From Desulfocucumis palustris (lineage in GTDB: Bacteria; Bacillota; Desulfotomaculia; Desulfotomaculales; Desulfocucumaceae): a stretch of 64,000 nucleotides of DNA. Below are positions 32,700-40,149 of the stretch, one piece after another. How positions within the stretch are numbered: position 1 is the first letter of the stretch; each line of letters starts with the position of its first letter. The stretch is from the NCBI RefSeq assembly GCF_002933875.1, contig NZ_BFAV01000157.1:1-64000 (forward strand), given 5' to 3'. The position numbers and the translations under genes were made by a program. The notes below the pieces were generated by a model. It did no database searches, had not been told where the DNA came from, and worked only from the letters and a program-made list of their open reading frames with translations.

Positions 32700-33530
32700 A
32701 TGGAAGGTTTAAATTTCTCCGGCCTCGTCTGGCTGCTGTTTATACTAATGGCCTTTATACCCATGATTAAGCAGTTCCAGCTACAGAGCCAGCGTTTTAA
32801 AGCCTTAAGTCAATTGGAGCGGAAAAGAGGAACCCGGGTGATAGCCCTGATTCACCGACAGGAAATGTTTTCCTTTTTCGGGTTTCCCCTGACAAAATAC
32901 ATAACCATTGACGATTCGGAACAAATTCTCAGGGCCATCAGACTCACCCCCAAAGACATGCCCATCGACCTTATTATGCACACCCCCGGCGGGCTGGTGC
33001 TGGCCGCGGAGCAAATCGCCCACGCAATTCGCATGCATGCCGCCAAAATAACCGTTTTCGTGCCCCATTACGCCATGTCCGGGGGCACCCTGATAGCCCT
33101 GGCCGCTGATGAAATTGTAATGGACCCCAATGCCGTGCTGGGTCCGGTGGACCCTCAAATCGGCCAGTATCCCGCGGCATCCCTTATAAAAGTGACCCGG
33201 GAAAAGAACATTAACGACACGGATGACCAGACCCTTATTTTGGCGGACATCGCCCAAAAGGCTGTTACCCAGGTAAAAAGCAAGGTTTTCCAAATATTAA
33301 AAGACCGCCTGGGTCAGGAAAAGGCGGAAGAACTGGCAAGCACATTTACCGAAGGCCGCTGGACCCACGACCACCCCATCAGCTGCGAAGAGCTGATCAG
33401 CCTGGGATTTCCGGTATGCGCTGAAATGCCCCCGGAAATTTACGAGCTCATGGATCACTTCGACCAGCCGGTACGCCGCCAGCCCACGGTGAATTACATT
33501 CCCCTGCCCTATCAGAGGGAGAAAAAATAA
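32700..33530 (+). CDS. Membrane-anchored ClpP-class serine protease (SDH/SppA-like)
   Basis: A 276-residue protein with one N-terminal membrane helix (LVWLLFILMAFIPMI) and a crotonase/ClpP-fold protease domain. The motif HTPGG and the probable nucleophile in HYAMSGGTLIALAADEI are the hallmarks of the serine dehydrogenase proteinase family (PF01972-like). LGPVDPQIGQYPA follows. ATG 32700 follows GGGGGA; the in-frame ATG 32685 has no ribosome binding site. It is a single gene closed by the terminator at 33529. It may act in membrane protein quality control, which is inference from the family. Confidence 0.87.
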   Translation: MEGLNFSGLVWLLFILMAFIPMIKQFQLQSQRFKALSQLERKRGTRVIALIHRQEMFSFFGFPLTKYITIDDSEQILRAIRLTPKDMPIDLIMHTPGGLVLAAEQIAHAIRMHAAKITVFVPHYAMSGGTLIALAADEIVMDPNAVLGPVDPQIGQYPAASLIKVTREKNINDTDDQTLILADIAQKAVTQVKSKVFQILKDRLGQEKAEELASTFTEGRWTHDHPISCEELISLGFPVCAEMPPEIYELMDHFDQPVRRQPTVNYIPLPYQREKK

Positions 33531-33557
33531 GCCTCCCCAAAGGGAGGCTTATTTTTA
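33529..33557. terminator. Bidirectional terminator between convergent genes
   Basis: AAGCCTCCC and GGGAGGCTT form a 9-bp stem with a CAAA loop. ATTTTTATT follows on the plus strand and ATTTTTTC on the minus strand. It serves the protease gene and the small zinc-ribbon gene. Confidence 0.9.
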
Positions 33558-33734
33558 TTGACTCTTATTTTTTTGAAAACACTCCAGGCATACCATGTCT
33601 ATTTTTATATCGGGTTGAAATGGTACAATACACTGTTTACCGCATGAGGAACAAGTCATTACAACTGTTTTTGGTCTATATGATCTGTTGGTGGTATTTT
33701 TTTTGTTATTTGAAGAGCGATTGTTTTTAGCCAT
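33555..33734 (-). CDS. Small zinc-ribbon protein (59 aa)
   Basis: This short frame encodes MAKNNRSSNNKKNTTNRSYR followed by a CSSCGKQC ... VCLECF arrangement, two CxxC knuckles about 20 residues apart. GGAGG lies five bases before the ATG, and a terminator follows the stop. The second half resembles the C-terminal zinc knuckle of its neighbour at 33794 (ICSNCGQETSVPF). The basic, Asn-rich N-terminus suggests nucleic-acid or ribosome contact. The function is unknown. Confidence 0.75.
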   Translation of the reverse strand: MAKNNRSSNNKKNTTNRSYRPKTVVMTCSSCGKQCIVPFQPDIKIDMVCLECFQKNKSQ

Positions 33735-33793
33735 TAAGCCTCCGATAAATATTTAGGAGCTTATTTATAACAAGCTCCTAAATAATTTAAAAT

Positions 33794-34111
33794 CTAACGG
33801 TAAGAACCGGCCCTTCGGTTGGGAGCAAACTTCTGGTAACAATCCCTGCAATATACAGGTTTATCCTGGCTTGGCACAAAAGGCACACTGGTTTCCTGCC
33901 CGCAGTTGGAGCAGATTACTGAGTGCATTTCCCGTCTGTTTTGAGAATAACCCCCGCCACGATTGGCGTTCTGCTTGCGAATGGCACGGCATTCAGGGCA
34001 ACGGCCCGGTTCATTTGAGAAACCCTTATCAGCGAAAAATTCCTGTTCTGAAGCAGTGAAGGTAAAGTCCTGACCGCAATCACGGCATGTTAAAATTTTG
34101 TCCTGAAACAT
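33794..34111 (-). CDS. Double zinc-ribbon protein (CxxC type)
   Basis: A 105-residue protein with two zinc ribbons. The first is LTCRDCGQDFTFTASEQEFF ... RCPECRAIR, the second ICSNCGQETSVPFVPSQDKP ... YCRDCYQKF. The pattern is a widespread small-protein family of Firmicutes and other anaerobes without established function. A good sigma-A promoter lies about 120 bp upstream (34235-34263), leaving a long leader. A paralogue with the same architecture is at 44110. Basic linkers (RRAGSYR) suggest RNA or DNA binding. Confidence 0.85.
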   Translation of the reverse strand: MFQDKILTCRDCGQDFTFTASEQEFFADKGFSNEPGRCPECRAIRKQNANRGGGYSQNRREMHSVICSNCGQETSVPFVPSQDKPVYCRDCYQKFAPNRRAGSYR

Positions 34112-34234
34112 TAAAAAAAACCCCCTTTAAATTAATGATCCGAAATCCTCTAGGCTTGGTACAATGACTATTCTCACCAAAAGGATTTTCGATAAGAAGG
34201 TTTGTTTCCAGACCTAATGAACTTGAGATTGCTT

Positions 34235-34263
34235 ATTGTATCACATTAAATGTTTTTTGTAAA
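34235..34263 (-). promoter_or_regulatory. Sigma-A promoter of the zinc-ribbon gene
   Basis: On the minus strand TTTACA and TACAAT are separated by 17 bp. Transcription from here would give a leader of about 115 nt before the ATG at 34111. I see no known riboswitch in the leader. Confidence 0.7.
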
Positions 34264-34331
34264 TGTTTGCCTAAAAATATTCGCGCAGCGAATGCACCTC
34301 TCCGGCATATAAATTTAAAGTGGAAGAAACA

Positions 34332-34353
34332 AAGCAGCCCTTTACGGCTGCTT
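34332..34353 (-). terminator. Hairpin at the end of the HicB remnant
   Basis: AAGCAGCC and GGCTGCTT form an 8-bp stem with a CTTTAC loop. The minus-strand tail TGTTTCTTCC is only weakly T-rich. Confidence 0.55.
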
Positions 34354-34524
34354 AAGTCCGAGATGGGGTTTTAAAGCATCTTGAAGAATTTGAGAGAAAT
34401 TAACATTCTTTTCTTCCGCGATGGTATTAAGCCATTGCGCAATATATTTTATATCAAAGACCACAGAAGACAGGACTTCCGGCAGCCTAAACCGGTCAAC
34501 GGAAACGCAAATAAGCCCTCCCAA
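34342..34524 (-). pseudogene. C-terminal remnant of a HicB-like antitoxin
   Basis: Sixty codons are open. The last part, IAQWLNTIAEEKNVNFSQIL followed by QDALKPHLGL, resembles the ribbon-helix-helix end of HicB antitoxins. The N-terminal HicB domain is missing and no toxin gene is adjacent. There is no ribosome binding site. I take it as a relic of a toxin-antitoxin locus. Confidence 0.45.
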
Positions 34525-34549
34525 GTTTTATTAACCTTGCGGAGGGCTT
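34513..34549. terminator. Hairpin downstream of the tRNA genes
   Basis: AAGCCCTCC (34513-34521) pairs with GGAGGGCTT (34541-34549). Behind the minus-strand tRNAs it would act as their terminator, with the short tail ATTTGCGTTT. The plus-strand tail, ATTTTTACTGTTTTTT, is stronger. Confidence 0.6.
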
Positions 34550-34565
34550 ATTTTTACTGTTTTTT

Positions 34566-34641
34566 TGGTGGGCCATGAAGGACTCGAACCTTCAACCTGA
34601 CGATTAAGAGTCGCCTGCTCTACCAATTGAGCTAATGGCCC
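34566..34641 (-). tRNA. tRNA-Lys (CTT)
   Basis: The minus strand folds as a 76-nt cloverleaf with encoded CCA. The acceptor is GGGCCAT/ATGGCCC, the D arm has AGCTCAATTGGTAGAGC, the anticodon loop is CTCTTAA (anticodon CTT), and the T loop is TTCGAGT. Confidence 0.96.
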
Positions 34642-34644
34642 TCA

Positions 34645-34720
34645 TGGCTGGGGCGGCTGGATTCGAACCAACGAAATGCCGGAGTCAGAGTCCGGTGCCT
34701 TACCGCTTGGCGACGCCCCA
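34645..34720 (-). tRNA. tRNA-Gln (CTG)
   Basis: A 76-nt cloverleaf with encoded CCA. The acceptor is TGGGGCG/CGCCCCA, the anticodon loop is CTCTGAC (anticodon CTG), and the T arm is GTTGG-TTCGAAT-CCAGC. It is three bases from the tRNA-Lys gene and probably co-transcribed with it. Confidence 0.96.
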
Positions 34721-34984
34721 ATGCATATTATACTAACATACAAATATCTTATGAGTCAAATAAATATTTTTCATGATATTTTTAAGAATTGATTACGTAT
34801 GGTTTTTTTAACCCATTTCGTTAAAGTTTCATTTAATACATATGCCCATATTCATAGTATACCCTTCCGCCGCCCAGGTCAATATTTTATGTGACTTTAT
34901 CAAAGTCTTGGCACACCGGATTTAAATTTGCGGCGTTCAATGGTAAAATACTTGTTGACTTTATATCCGGGCGGGTGATGAAAA

Positions 34985-35341
34985 ATGGTTCTTCGGTCGG
35001 TGCTGCTCTTCATTCTGGCTGGCTTGGCGGAAATAGCCGGGGGATATTTTATCTGGATCTGGCTCCGTTATGACGCCGGCATAATGTTTGGTTTATTGGG
35101 AGGAATTGTATTGGTCTTTTACGGCATTATCCCCACCTTTCAGCAATTCCCCGCTTTTGGGCGCATTTACGCGGCTTATGGTGGCGTTTTTATTGTTATG
35201 TCAATATTATGGGGTTGGTGGATAGATAATATCACCCCGGATTTTTATGACTGGCTGGGGACCATCGTGGCGTTAACAGGAACGGCGGTCATCCTGTGGT
35301 TTCCCCGAAAAAAGGCCGGGAAAGAAGTTGAGCGGCAATGA
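34985..35341 (+). CDS. YnfA family (UPF0060) membrane protein, copy 1
   Basis: A 118-residue protein with four predicted membrane helices and the family segments FILAGLAEIAGGYFIW, IPTFQQFPAFGRIYAAYGGV and ILWGWWIDNITPDFYDWLG. YnfA proteins resemble small multidrug resistance transporters in size and topology, and their role is not firmly known. Its stop codon overlaps the start of a second, clearly homologous copy (ATGA), so the two should be made together. They may form a heterodimer, as paired SMR proteins do. The C-terminal tail KKAGKEVERQ is longer than in copy 2. Confidence 0.88.
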   Translation: MVLRSVLLFILAGLAEIAGGYFIWIWLRYDAGIMFGLLGGIVLVFYGIIPTFQQFPAFGRIYAAYGGVFIVMSILWGWWIDNITPDFYDWLGTIVALTGTAVILWFPRKKAGKEVERQ

Positions 35342-35664
35342 TAATAAAGTCGGCAATCCTTTTTATTTTAGCCGGACTGGCAGAAATAGGCGGGGGATAT
35401 TTAATCTGGTTATGGCTCCGGGAGGGGAAACATTTTGTTGTTGGGGTGACCGGCGGCATAATCCTGGTTTTATACGGGATTATACCCACGCTCCAGGATT
35501 ACCCCGCTTTCGGAAGGGTTTACGCGGCCTACGGGGGCATTTTTGTTGTTCTGTCCCTATTGTGGGGATGGGGAATAGACAAAAAGAAACCCGACCGTTA
35601 TGACTGGATTGGAGCCTTGATTGCGCTGGCAGGGGCTGCAATCATAATTTGGATGCCAAGGTAA
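35338..35664 (+). CDS. YnfA family (UPF0060) membrane protein, copy 2
   Basis: A 108-residue paralogue of the preceding gene, with the same four-helix plan (FILAGLAEIGGGYLIWLWLR, IPTLQDYPAFGRVYAAYGGI). The two copies differ throughout and have different loop charges (KHFVVG here, DAGIMFG in copy 1). An old tandem duplication with divergence of the partners is the simplest explanation. Opposite membrane orientation is possible but not tested here. Confidence 0.88.
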   Translation: MIIKSAILFILAGLAEIGGGYLIWLWLREGKHFVVGVTGGIILVLYGIIPTLQDYPAFGRVYAAYGGIFVVLSLLWGWGIDKKKPDRYDWIGALIALAGAAIIIWMPR

Positions 35665-35695
35665 AAGGTATTAATAGCAAATGAGGTGTGCTGAA

Positions 35696-36217
35696 TTGGC
35701 TGAAAGAATGATCGGGAAAATAGGGGATCCTGTTTTAAGAAAAGTATGCAAACCTGTCACTGAAATAACGCCCAACACCCTGCAATTACTGGACGACATG
35801 GCGGAGACACTTGCCACGGCGAAAAACGGCGCGGCATTGGCGGCCCCACAGGTGGGAATCGTGCGGAGAATTATTGTTATAGACAGCGGTGACGGCGTTA
35901 TAGAATTAATCAACCCTGAAATACTGGAAAAGCATGGAGAACAGATTGGTCCCGAAGGCTGCTTATCCCTGCCGGATATATGGGGGAGAGTTAAAAGAGC
36001 CAAATATGTCAAAGTAAAAGCAACTAACAGGGAAGGTTCGGAATTTATAATGGAGGGCAAGGATTTCATGGCCAGATGCCTGCAACACGAAATAGATCAC
36101 CTGGACGGAATCTTATTTATAGATCACGTGCCGCCGGGTCAACTTTTCAGCGAAAAAACCAACAGGCCCATAGACGTATATGATTTGATAAAAACATCAA
36201 GGCCGAACAACCTATAG
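35696..36217 (+). CDS. def: Peptide deformylase
   Basis: A 173-residue metalloenzyme that removes the N-formyl group from new proteins. All three motifs are present: GAALAAPQVGI, EGCLSLP and QHEIDHLDG, the last two giving the Cys and two His metal ligands. The frame is open to ATG 35681, but GAGGTG is seven bases before TTG 35696, which gives the usual short N-terminus before IGKIGDPVLR. It stands alone, without the fmt gene often found next to it. Confidence 0.93.
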   Translation: MAERMIGKIGDPVLRKVCKPVTEITPNTLQLLDDMAETLATAKNGAALAAPQVGIVRRIIVIDSGDGVIELINPEILEKHGEQIGPEGCLSLPDIWGRVKRAKYVKVKATNREGSEFIMEGKDFMARCLQHEIDHLDGILFIDHVPPGQLFSEKTNRPIDVYDLIKTSRPNNL

Positions 36218-36220
36218 AAA

Positions 36221-36243
36221 AAACCCCGTTCACGGGGTTTTTT
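36221..36243. terminator. Bidirectional terminator between def and ribB
   Basis: AAACCCCG-TTCA-CGGGGTTT is a perfect stem-loop with T-runs on both strands. It ends the convergent genes. Confidence 0.9.
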
Positions 36244-36268
36244 CCAGGTTTCAATATGTTTCTGGTTT

Positions 36269-36922
36269 TTAGCCTGCTTTTTGTTCCAGCCTGATCCGGT
36301 ATTTAACCAGATCTTCAATGGTCAGTACCGCCAGATTATGCTTTATGGCAAAGTCTGTTATTTCAGGAAGGCGGGCCATTGTGCCATCCGGATTGGTGAG
36401 TTCGCACAGGACACCGCAGGGTTTTAGACCGGCCAGCCGCATCAGGTCCACTGTTGCCTCCGTGTGCCCCTGGCGCTCAAGCACGCCGCCGGGACAGGCC
36501 CTTAAGGGGAAAACATGACCCGGGCGGCTGAGGTCTTCCGACCCGGCATTTTCTGCAACAGCCGCCCTCACCGTTGTAACCCTGTCCAGGGCGGAAACTC
36601 CGGTGGTAACACCCCTTGCCGCTTCAATTGACACGGTGAAGGCAGTTTGAAAGCGGCTGGAGTTTTTCTCCACCATCATCGGCAGCTCCAGGGCGCGCAC
36701 TTTTTCATCAGTCAAACACAGGCAGACTATACCGCTGCACTCCCGGATTAACATGGCCATTTGAGCCTCGGTGAGGGATTCCGCGGGGAAAATTAAATCT
36801 CCTTCATTTTCCCTCTGCTCATCATCCGTGACCAGTACGCCTCCACCATCACGCAAGGCCGACAGGGCCTTTTCCACCCGCTCAAACGGGTTTCCAAATT
36901 GGGTTAACAGAGTCTGATTCAT
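36269..36922 (-). CDS. ribB: 3,4-dihydroxy-2-butanone-4-phosphate synthase
   Basis: A 217-residue enzyme that converts ribulose 5-phosphate into the four-carbon precursor of riboflavin. [16 protein letters not shown] is the acidic metal-binding loop near residue 35. [20 protein letters not shown] and [14 protein letters not shown] carry the other active-site residues. The chain ends without the GTP cyclohydrolase II domain often fused to it. An FMN riboswitch lies upstream, so expression is reduced when FMN is plentiful. GGGGGAGG precedes the ATG. Confidence 0.95.
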   Translation of the reverse strand: MNQTLLTQFGNPFERVEKALSALRDGGGVLVTDDEQRENEGDLIFPAESLTEAQMAMLIRECSGIVCLCLTDEKVRALELPMMVEKNSSRFQTAFTVSIEAARGVTTGVSALDRVTTVRAAVAENAGSEDLSRPGHVFPLRACPGGVLERQGHTEATVDLMRLAGLKPCGVLCELTNPDGTMARLPEITDFAIKHNLAVLTIEDLVKYRIRLEQKAG

Positions 36923-37041
36923 GGTAAATCCTCCCCCGGTATATTGATTGACTTACCAGAATCAGGGCGCTTAAGACAACAGCGAACTAAACACACCCGG
37001 GCATCAGTATATCATGGCGCCGGTGTCGGGTTGCTGACTGC

Positions 37042-37193
37042 CTTATCCTCTTCCATCCGGACTATTACCGTCGGCTCTGGCTTCTTTCCAGATCTGCTGA
37101 CCTCCCGCCGGGAATTGGCAAGAGCGCTCGCGGGCTCCCCGGCATAAGCCGGGATACCGCCGGTGGGGACTTTCACCCCGCCCTGAGAATAAG
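37042..37193 (-). promoter_or_regulatory. FMN riboswitch (RFN element)
   Basis: On the minus strand the element opens CTTATTCTCAGGGCGGGGTG, continues with AAAGTCCCCACCGGCGGTA, and closes with the P1 partner GAGGATAAG. The conserved GCCGACGGT and AGTCCGGATG segments near the 3' side are present. It controls ribB, about 120 nt downstream. I do not see a clear terminator after it, so control may act on the ribosome binding site. Confidence 0.95.
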
Positions 37194-37203
37194 TCTATAA
37201 AGT

Positions 37204-37231
37204 AATATATCACCTTTTGAACCATTGTCAA
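37204..37231 (-). promoter_or_regulatory. Sigma-A promoter of ribB
   Basis: TTGACA and TATATT are 16 bp apart on the minus strand. Transcription would start right before the riboswitch. Confidence 0.75.
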
Positions 37232-37391
37232 TGACGTAGATTACCAAACAGCCGGCGGCTCACACCACCCGGGGCCTTTTGGTGCCGCAGGAGGATAATA
37301 AAGCGGAGGCGGGGACGTTAAAGCCCGGAAAGTGGATTCCCGCCTCCGGGCACAGATGAAAACGGTATTATAATACCGCCTGGCGCCTGTA

Positions 37392-37420
37392 TTGACAGTA
37401 AAAGCCGTGTCCTATAAACT
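37392..37420 (+). promoter_or_regulatory. Sigma-A promoter of the YibE/F gene
   Basis: TTGACA and TAAACT are 17 bp apart. Downstream is the inverted repeat ATGATA-N7-TATCAT at 37431-37449, a possible operator. A further inverted repeat, GGAGGCGGG/CCCGCCTCC, lies upstream at about 37303-37356. Confidence 0.6.
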
Positions 37421-37489
37421 AATTACCAGTATGATACAATAATTATCATTTTCACCATAAGCCTGCCGTTTTGTATGAAAGGGGTTATC

Positions 37490-38671
37490 ATGCGAAGGAT
37501 ATTACCAGGACTGTTCGCTTTGCTGCTGCTCTGCACCGTAATTTTATCATCCCCGGCCTTTTGCCAGGAGAATCCGCCGGAAGACGATGTCCCTGAATAT
37601 AGTTATATCCGGGCCAGGATAATCAAGGTTGTGGACCTTAAAAATCCCGAAGGAACCGGAACATCAGGACTGCCGGAACAAAACCAGCTGGTTACCGTTA
37701 AACTGCTGGATGCTCAATACAAGGGCCGGGAGATGGAAATAATCCACACCCTTACGAACCATCCTGGCTACGACGTGAAGGTAAAGCCCGGCGACCAGGT
37801 GGTATTATACGCCGAGCCGGAGGGAGACAAACTCAACAATGTTTATATAGAGGACTTCGCCCGGGACCATAAAATGCTGTATCTGGTATTTCTATTTATT
37901 ATTTTGCTGTTGCTGGTGGGAGGAAAACAGGGACTAAAATCAATATTCACCTTAACGGTCACAGTGGGGGCGGTTTTTTTCGGTCTTTTGCCCCTTATGT
38001 TCAGGGGATACAACCCCATAGGGGTAACAGTTATAATATCCGCGGCTGTCACCACCTTTACCCTGCTGGTAATAGGAGGCAAATCGGCAAAAACACTTTC
38101 CGCCATCATGGGCACCATTGGCGGGGTTCTGGTGGCGGGAATACTGGCCTTCCTGGTGGGCTCGGCGGCGCATTTGACCGGTTTCAGCGACGAGGAAATG
38201 CAAATGCTCGTTTACATACCCCAGCAGATTGACTTCGACTACCGGGGCATATTGTTCTCAGGCATGATTATAGGGGCACTGGGCGCGGTAATGGATGTGG
38301 GCATGTCCATCGCCTCCGCCGTGGATGAAATTAAAAAGGCCAATCCCATGATGGGCAAAACCGCGCTGATCAGGGCCGGCATGAACGTGGGCCGGGACAT
38401 TATGGGAACAATGTCAAACACCCTGATACTGGCCTACACCGGCGGCGCCATACCCCTGATGCTGGTTTTTATGGCCTATAAAATGCCTTTTGTAAAAATC
38501 CTCAACCTCGACCTCATCGCCACCGAAATTGTCCGGGCCCTGGCCGGCAGCATAGGGTTGATAGTGGCCATACCCATTACCTCCATCATCGCCGGTATTT
38601 TGCTGGAGGGGAGAAAAAAATATCCCCACCGGCAGGAGCGCCTTCACGATAACGATCCCTATCAGATGTGA
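37490..38671 (+). CDS. YibE/F family membrane protein
   Basis: A 393-residue protein. A signal sequence (residues 1-27) is followed by a soluble extracytoplasmic domain of about 100 residues with an OB-like pattern, then six or seven membrane helices from about residue 128 to 385. The conserved intramembrane segments GMIIGALGAVMDVGMSIASA and MSNTLILAYTGGAIPLML are typical. The function is not established; the family occurs widely in Firmicutes. AAAGGGG five bases before ATG 37490 makes this a better start than ATG 37475. Confidence 0.87.
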   Translation: MRRILPGLFALLLLCTVILSSPAFCQENPPEDDVPEYSYIRARIIKVVDLKNPEGTGTSGLPEQNQLVTVKLLDAQYKGREMEIIHTLTNHPGYDVKVKPGDQVVLYAEPEGDKLNNVYIEDFARDHKMLYLVFLFIILLLLVGGKQGLKSIFTLTVTVGAVFFGLLPLMFRGYNPIGVTVIISAAVTTFTLLVIGGKSAKTLSAIMGTIGGVLVAGILAFLVGSAAHLTGFSDEEMQMLVYIPQQIDFDYRGILFSGMIIGALGAVMDVGMSIASAVDEIKKANPMMGKTALIRAGMNVGRDIMGTMSNTLILAYTGGAIPLMLVFMAYKMPFVKILNLDLIATEIVRALAGSIGLIVAIPITSIIAGILLEGRKKYPHRQERLHDNDPYQM

Positions 38672-38784
38672 AAACTCCACCCTTCTCTCGCTTCCCGGTT
38701 AAGGAAGGCTAAAGTTATGGGGACTTCCCGGCTGAAAAGTTAAACATTTTTAATACCCCCAAAACAAGAACAAAAAATATTGGT

Positions 38785-38820
38785 ACAACCGCCCGCCATA
38801 TGGAAATGACGGGCGGTTGT
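38785..38820 (+). terminator. Hairpin after the YibE/F gene
   Basis: ACAACCGCCCG and CGGGCGGTTGT form an 11-bp stem. The tail TATTC is short, so termination may be partial. Confidence 0.65.
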
Positions 38821-38881
38821 TATTCACAGGCCTGCCGTCGGTCAGTCCGGAGCAATGAGCATATGGAAAGAACTAAATTAT

Positions 38882-38913
38882 TTAGTTTGTTTAATTGTAA
38901 TTAAACAAACTAA
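38882..38913. promoter_or_regulatory. 32-bp palindromic operator over the promoter of the exporter operon
   Basis: TTAGTTTGTTTAATT at 38882-38896 and its perfect inverted copy at 38899-38913 are separated by two bases. The centre contains a -35-like TTGTAA, and TATAAT lies at 38919-38924. A bound repressor would block the promoter. The GbsR/MarR-like protein encoded 24 bp downstream is the natural candidate. Confidence 0.8.
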
Positions 38914-38936
38914 TAAATTATAATACCCTAAAGGAG

Positions 38937-39431
38937 GTGACACCTATCAATTCCCAGGAACTGGACTTTGTAGAGGAAATGGGTATCCTGTGGGAATCTT
39001 CCGGCGCCACCAGAACCTTAGGACGGGTATTCGGCTATCTTCTGCTTTCCGAAAAGCCCAAAAGCCTTGATCAGCTGGCCAAAGACTTGATTTTCAGCAA
39101 GGCCACTGCTTCCCTGACCATCCGTCAGGGGTTGATGATAAGCATTTTTGAAAAGGTCAGCATACCGGGTAAACGAAAGGATTATTACCGGGTCAATATA
39201 AATTCCTGGATAGATGCCATGAACCAAAGAATGAAAATACTGTTGACCTGGGAAACGCTTATTGAAAAAGGCCTGCACTCCTTATCCCCCGGTAAAGTAG
39301 AAGCGGCGGAAAACCTTCGTGCCATGAAAGACTATTTTGAATTCATGCGCTGGTATATGTCCGATTTTCCCGAAAAGCTCGGCAAATGGAGGGCGGGGGA
39401 AATCGATGTAAAATCACTTAAACAAGGATGA
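38937..39431 (+). CDS. GbsR/MarR-like transcriptional regulator
   Basis: A winged-helix protein of about 164 residues. TLGRVFGYLLLSEKPKSLDQ, then LAKDLIFSKATASLTIRQG and GKRKDYYRVN, fit the GbsR family, distant relatives of MarR. The start is unclear: GTG 38937 lies within AAAGGAGGTG, while codon 4 (ATC 38946) has better spacing but is a rare start. It begins a four-gene operon with a MacB-like ABC exporter and adaptor, and probably represses it through the palindrome at 38882. The ligand is unknown. Confidence 0.85.
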   Translation: MTPINSQELDFVEEMGILWESSGATRTLGRVFGYLLLSEKPKSLDQLAKDLIFSKATASLTIRQGLMISIFEKVSIPGKRKDYYRVNINSWIDAMNQRMKILLTWETLIEKGLHSLSPGKVEAAENLRAMKDYFEFMRWYMSDFPEKLGKWRAGEIDVKSLKQG

Positions 39432-39438
39432 AACGGCC

Positions 39439-40149
39439 ATGAAGAATAACGTCTTAATGCAGCTTGAGAAAATAAGCAAAACCTATATTATGGGTGAGGT
39501 CACCGTGGAGGCCCTAAAGGAGACCTCCCTGGATATTTTCCAGGGGGAACTTCTGGTTATACTGGGCCCCAGCGGATCGGGCAAAAGCACTATGTTGAAT
39601 ATAATGGGAGGCATGGACACAACCTCCTCCGGACGGGTAATATTCGGGGACGAGGATTTGAGCAGAGCCGGCGACTCCCAGCTTACCCGCTACAGGCGCA
39701 ACGAAGTAGGTTTTGTATTCCAGTTCTACAACCTTATCGCGGATCTAACCGCCAGGGAAAATGTGGAACTGGCCGCCAACCTGGTGGAGAACCCCCTTTC
39801 CACGGAAGAAGTTTTAATGGAGGTGGGGCTGGAATCCCGGATGGACCATTTTCCCTCCCAGCTTAGCGGTGGTGAGCAGCAAAGGGTTTCCATCGCCAGG
39901 GCGGCGGTTAAAAACCCCCGGCTGCTGCTTTGCGACGAGCCCACCGGGGCGCTGGACTATCAAACAGGAAAATTAATTCTGGGCCTGCTGGCTAAAATTA
40001 ACAGGGAGCGCGGCAGTACCGTGGTAATAGTGACCCACAACACCTCCATCGGGGAAATGGCCAACCGGGTAGTGCGTATGAGAAGCGGTGAAATAACGGA
40101 AATCATCGAGAACGAAACCACTGTCTCCCCTGAAAGGATTGAGTGGTAA
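39439..40149 (+). CDS. ABC transporter ATP-binding protein (MacB/LolD type)
   Basis: A 236-residue ATPase. Walker A is GPSGSGKST, the Q-loop region is FVFQFYNLI, the signature is [14 protein letters not shown] and Walker B is [12 protein letters not shown]. The ALDYQTG stretch after Walker B is typical of the lipoprotein/MacB-like exporters. It works with the FtsX-like permease encoded next, whose start overlaps its stop (TAATG). Confidence 0.95.
   Translation: MKNNVLMQLEKISKTYIMGEVTVEALKETSLDIFQGELLVILGPSGSGKSTMLNIMGGMDTTSSGRVIFGDEDLSRAGDSQLTRYRRNEVGFVFQFYNLIADLTARENVELAANLVENPLSTEEVLMEVGLESRMDHFPSQLSGGEQQRVSIARAAVKNPRLLLCDEPTGALDYQTGKLILGLLAKINRERGSTVVIVTHNTSIGEMANRVVRMRSGEITEIIENETTVSPERIEW

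Noticed and set aside
37431-37449. ATGATA-N7-TATCAT as a Fur/PerR box before the YibE/F gene
   Set aside because: The spacing does not match the 7-1-7 pattern of Fur-family sites, and no metal-related gene is present; mentioned only as a possible operator.
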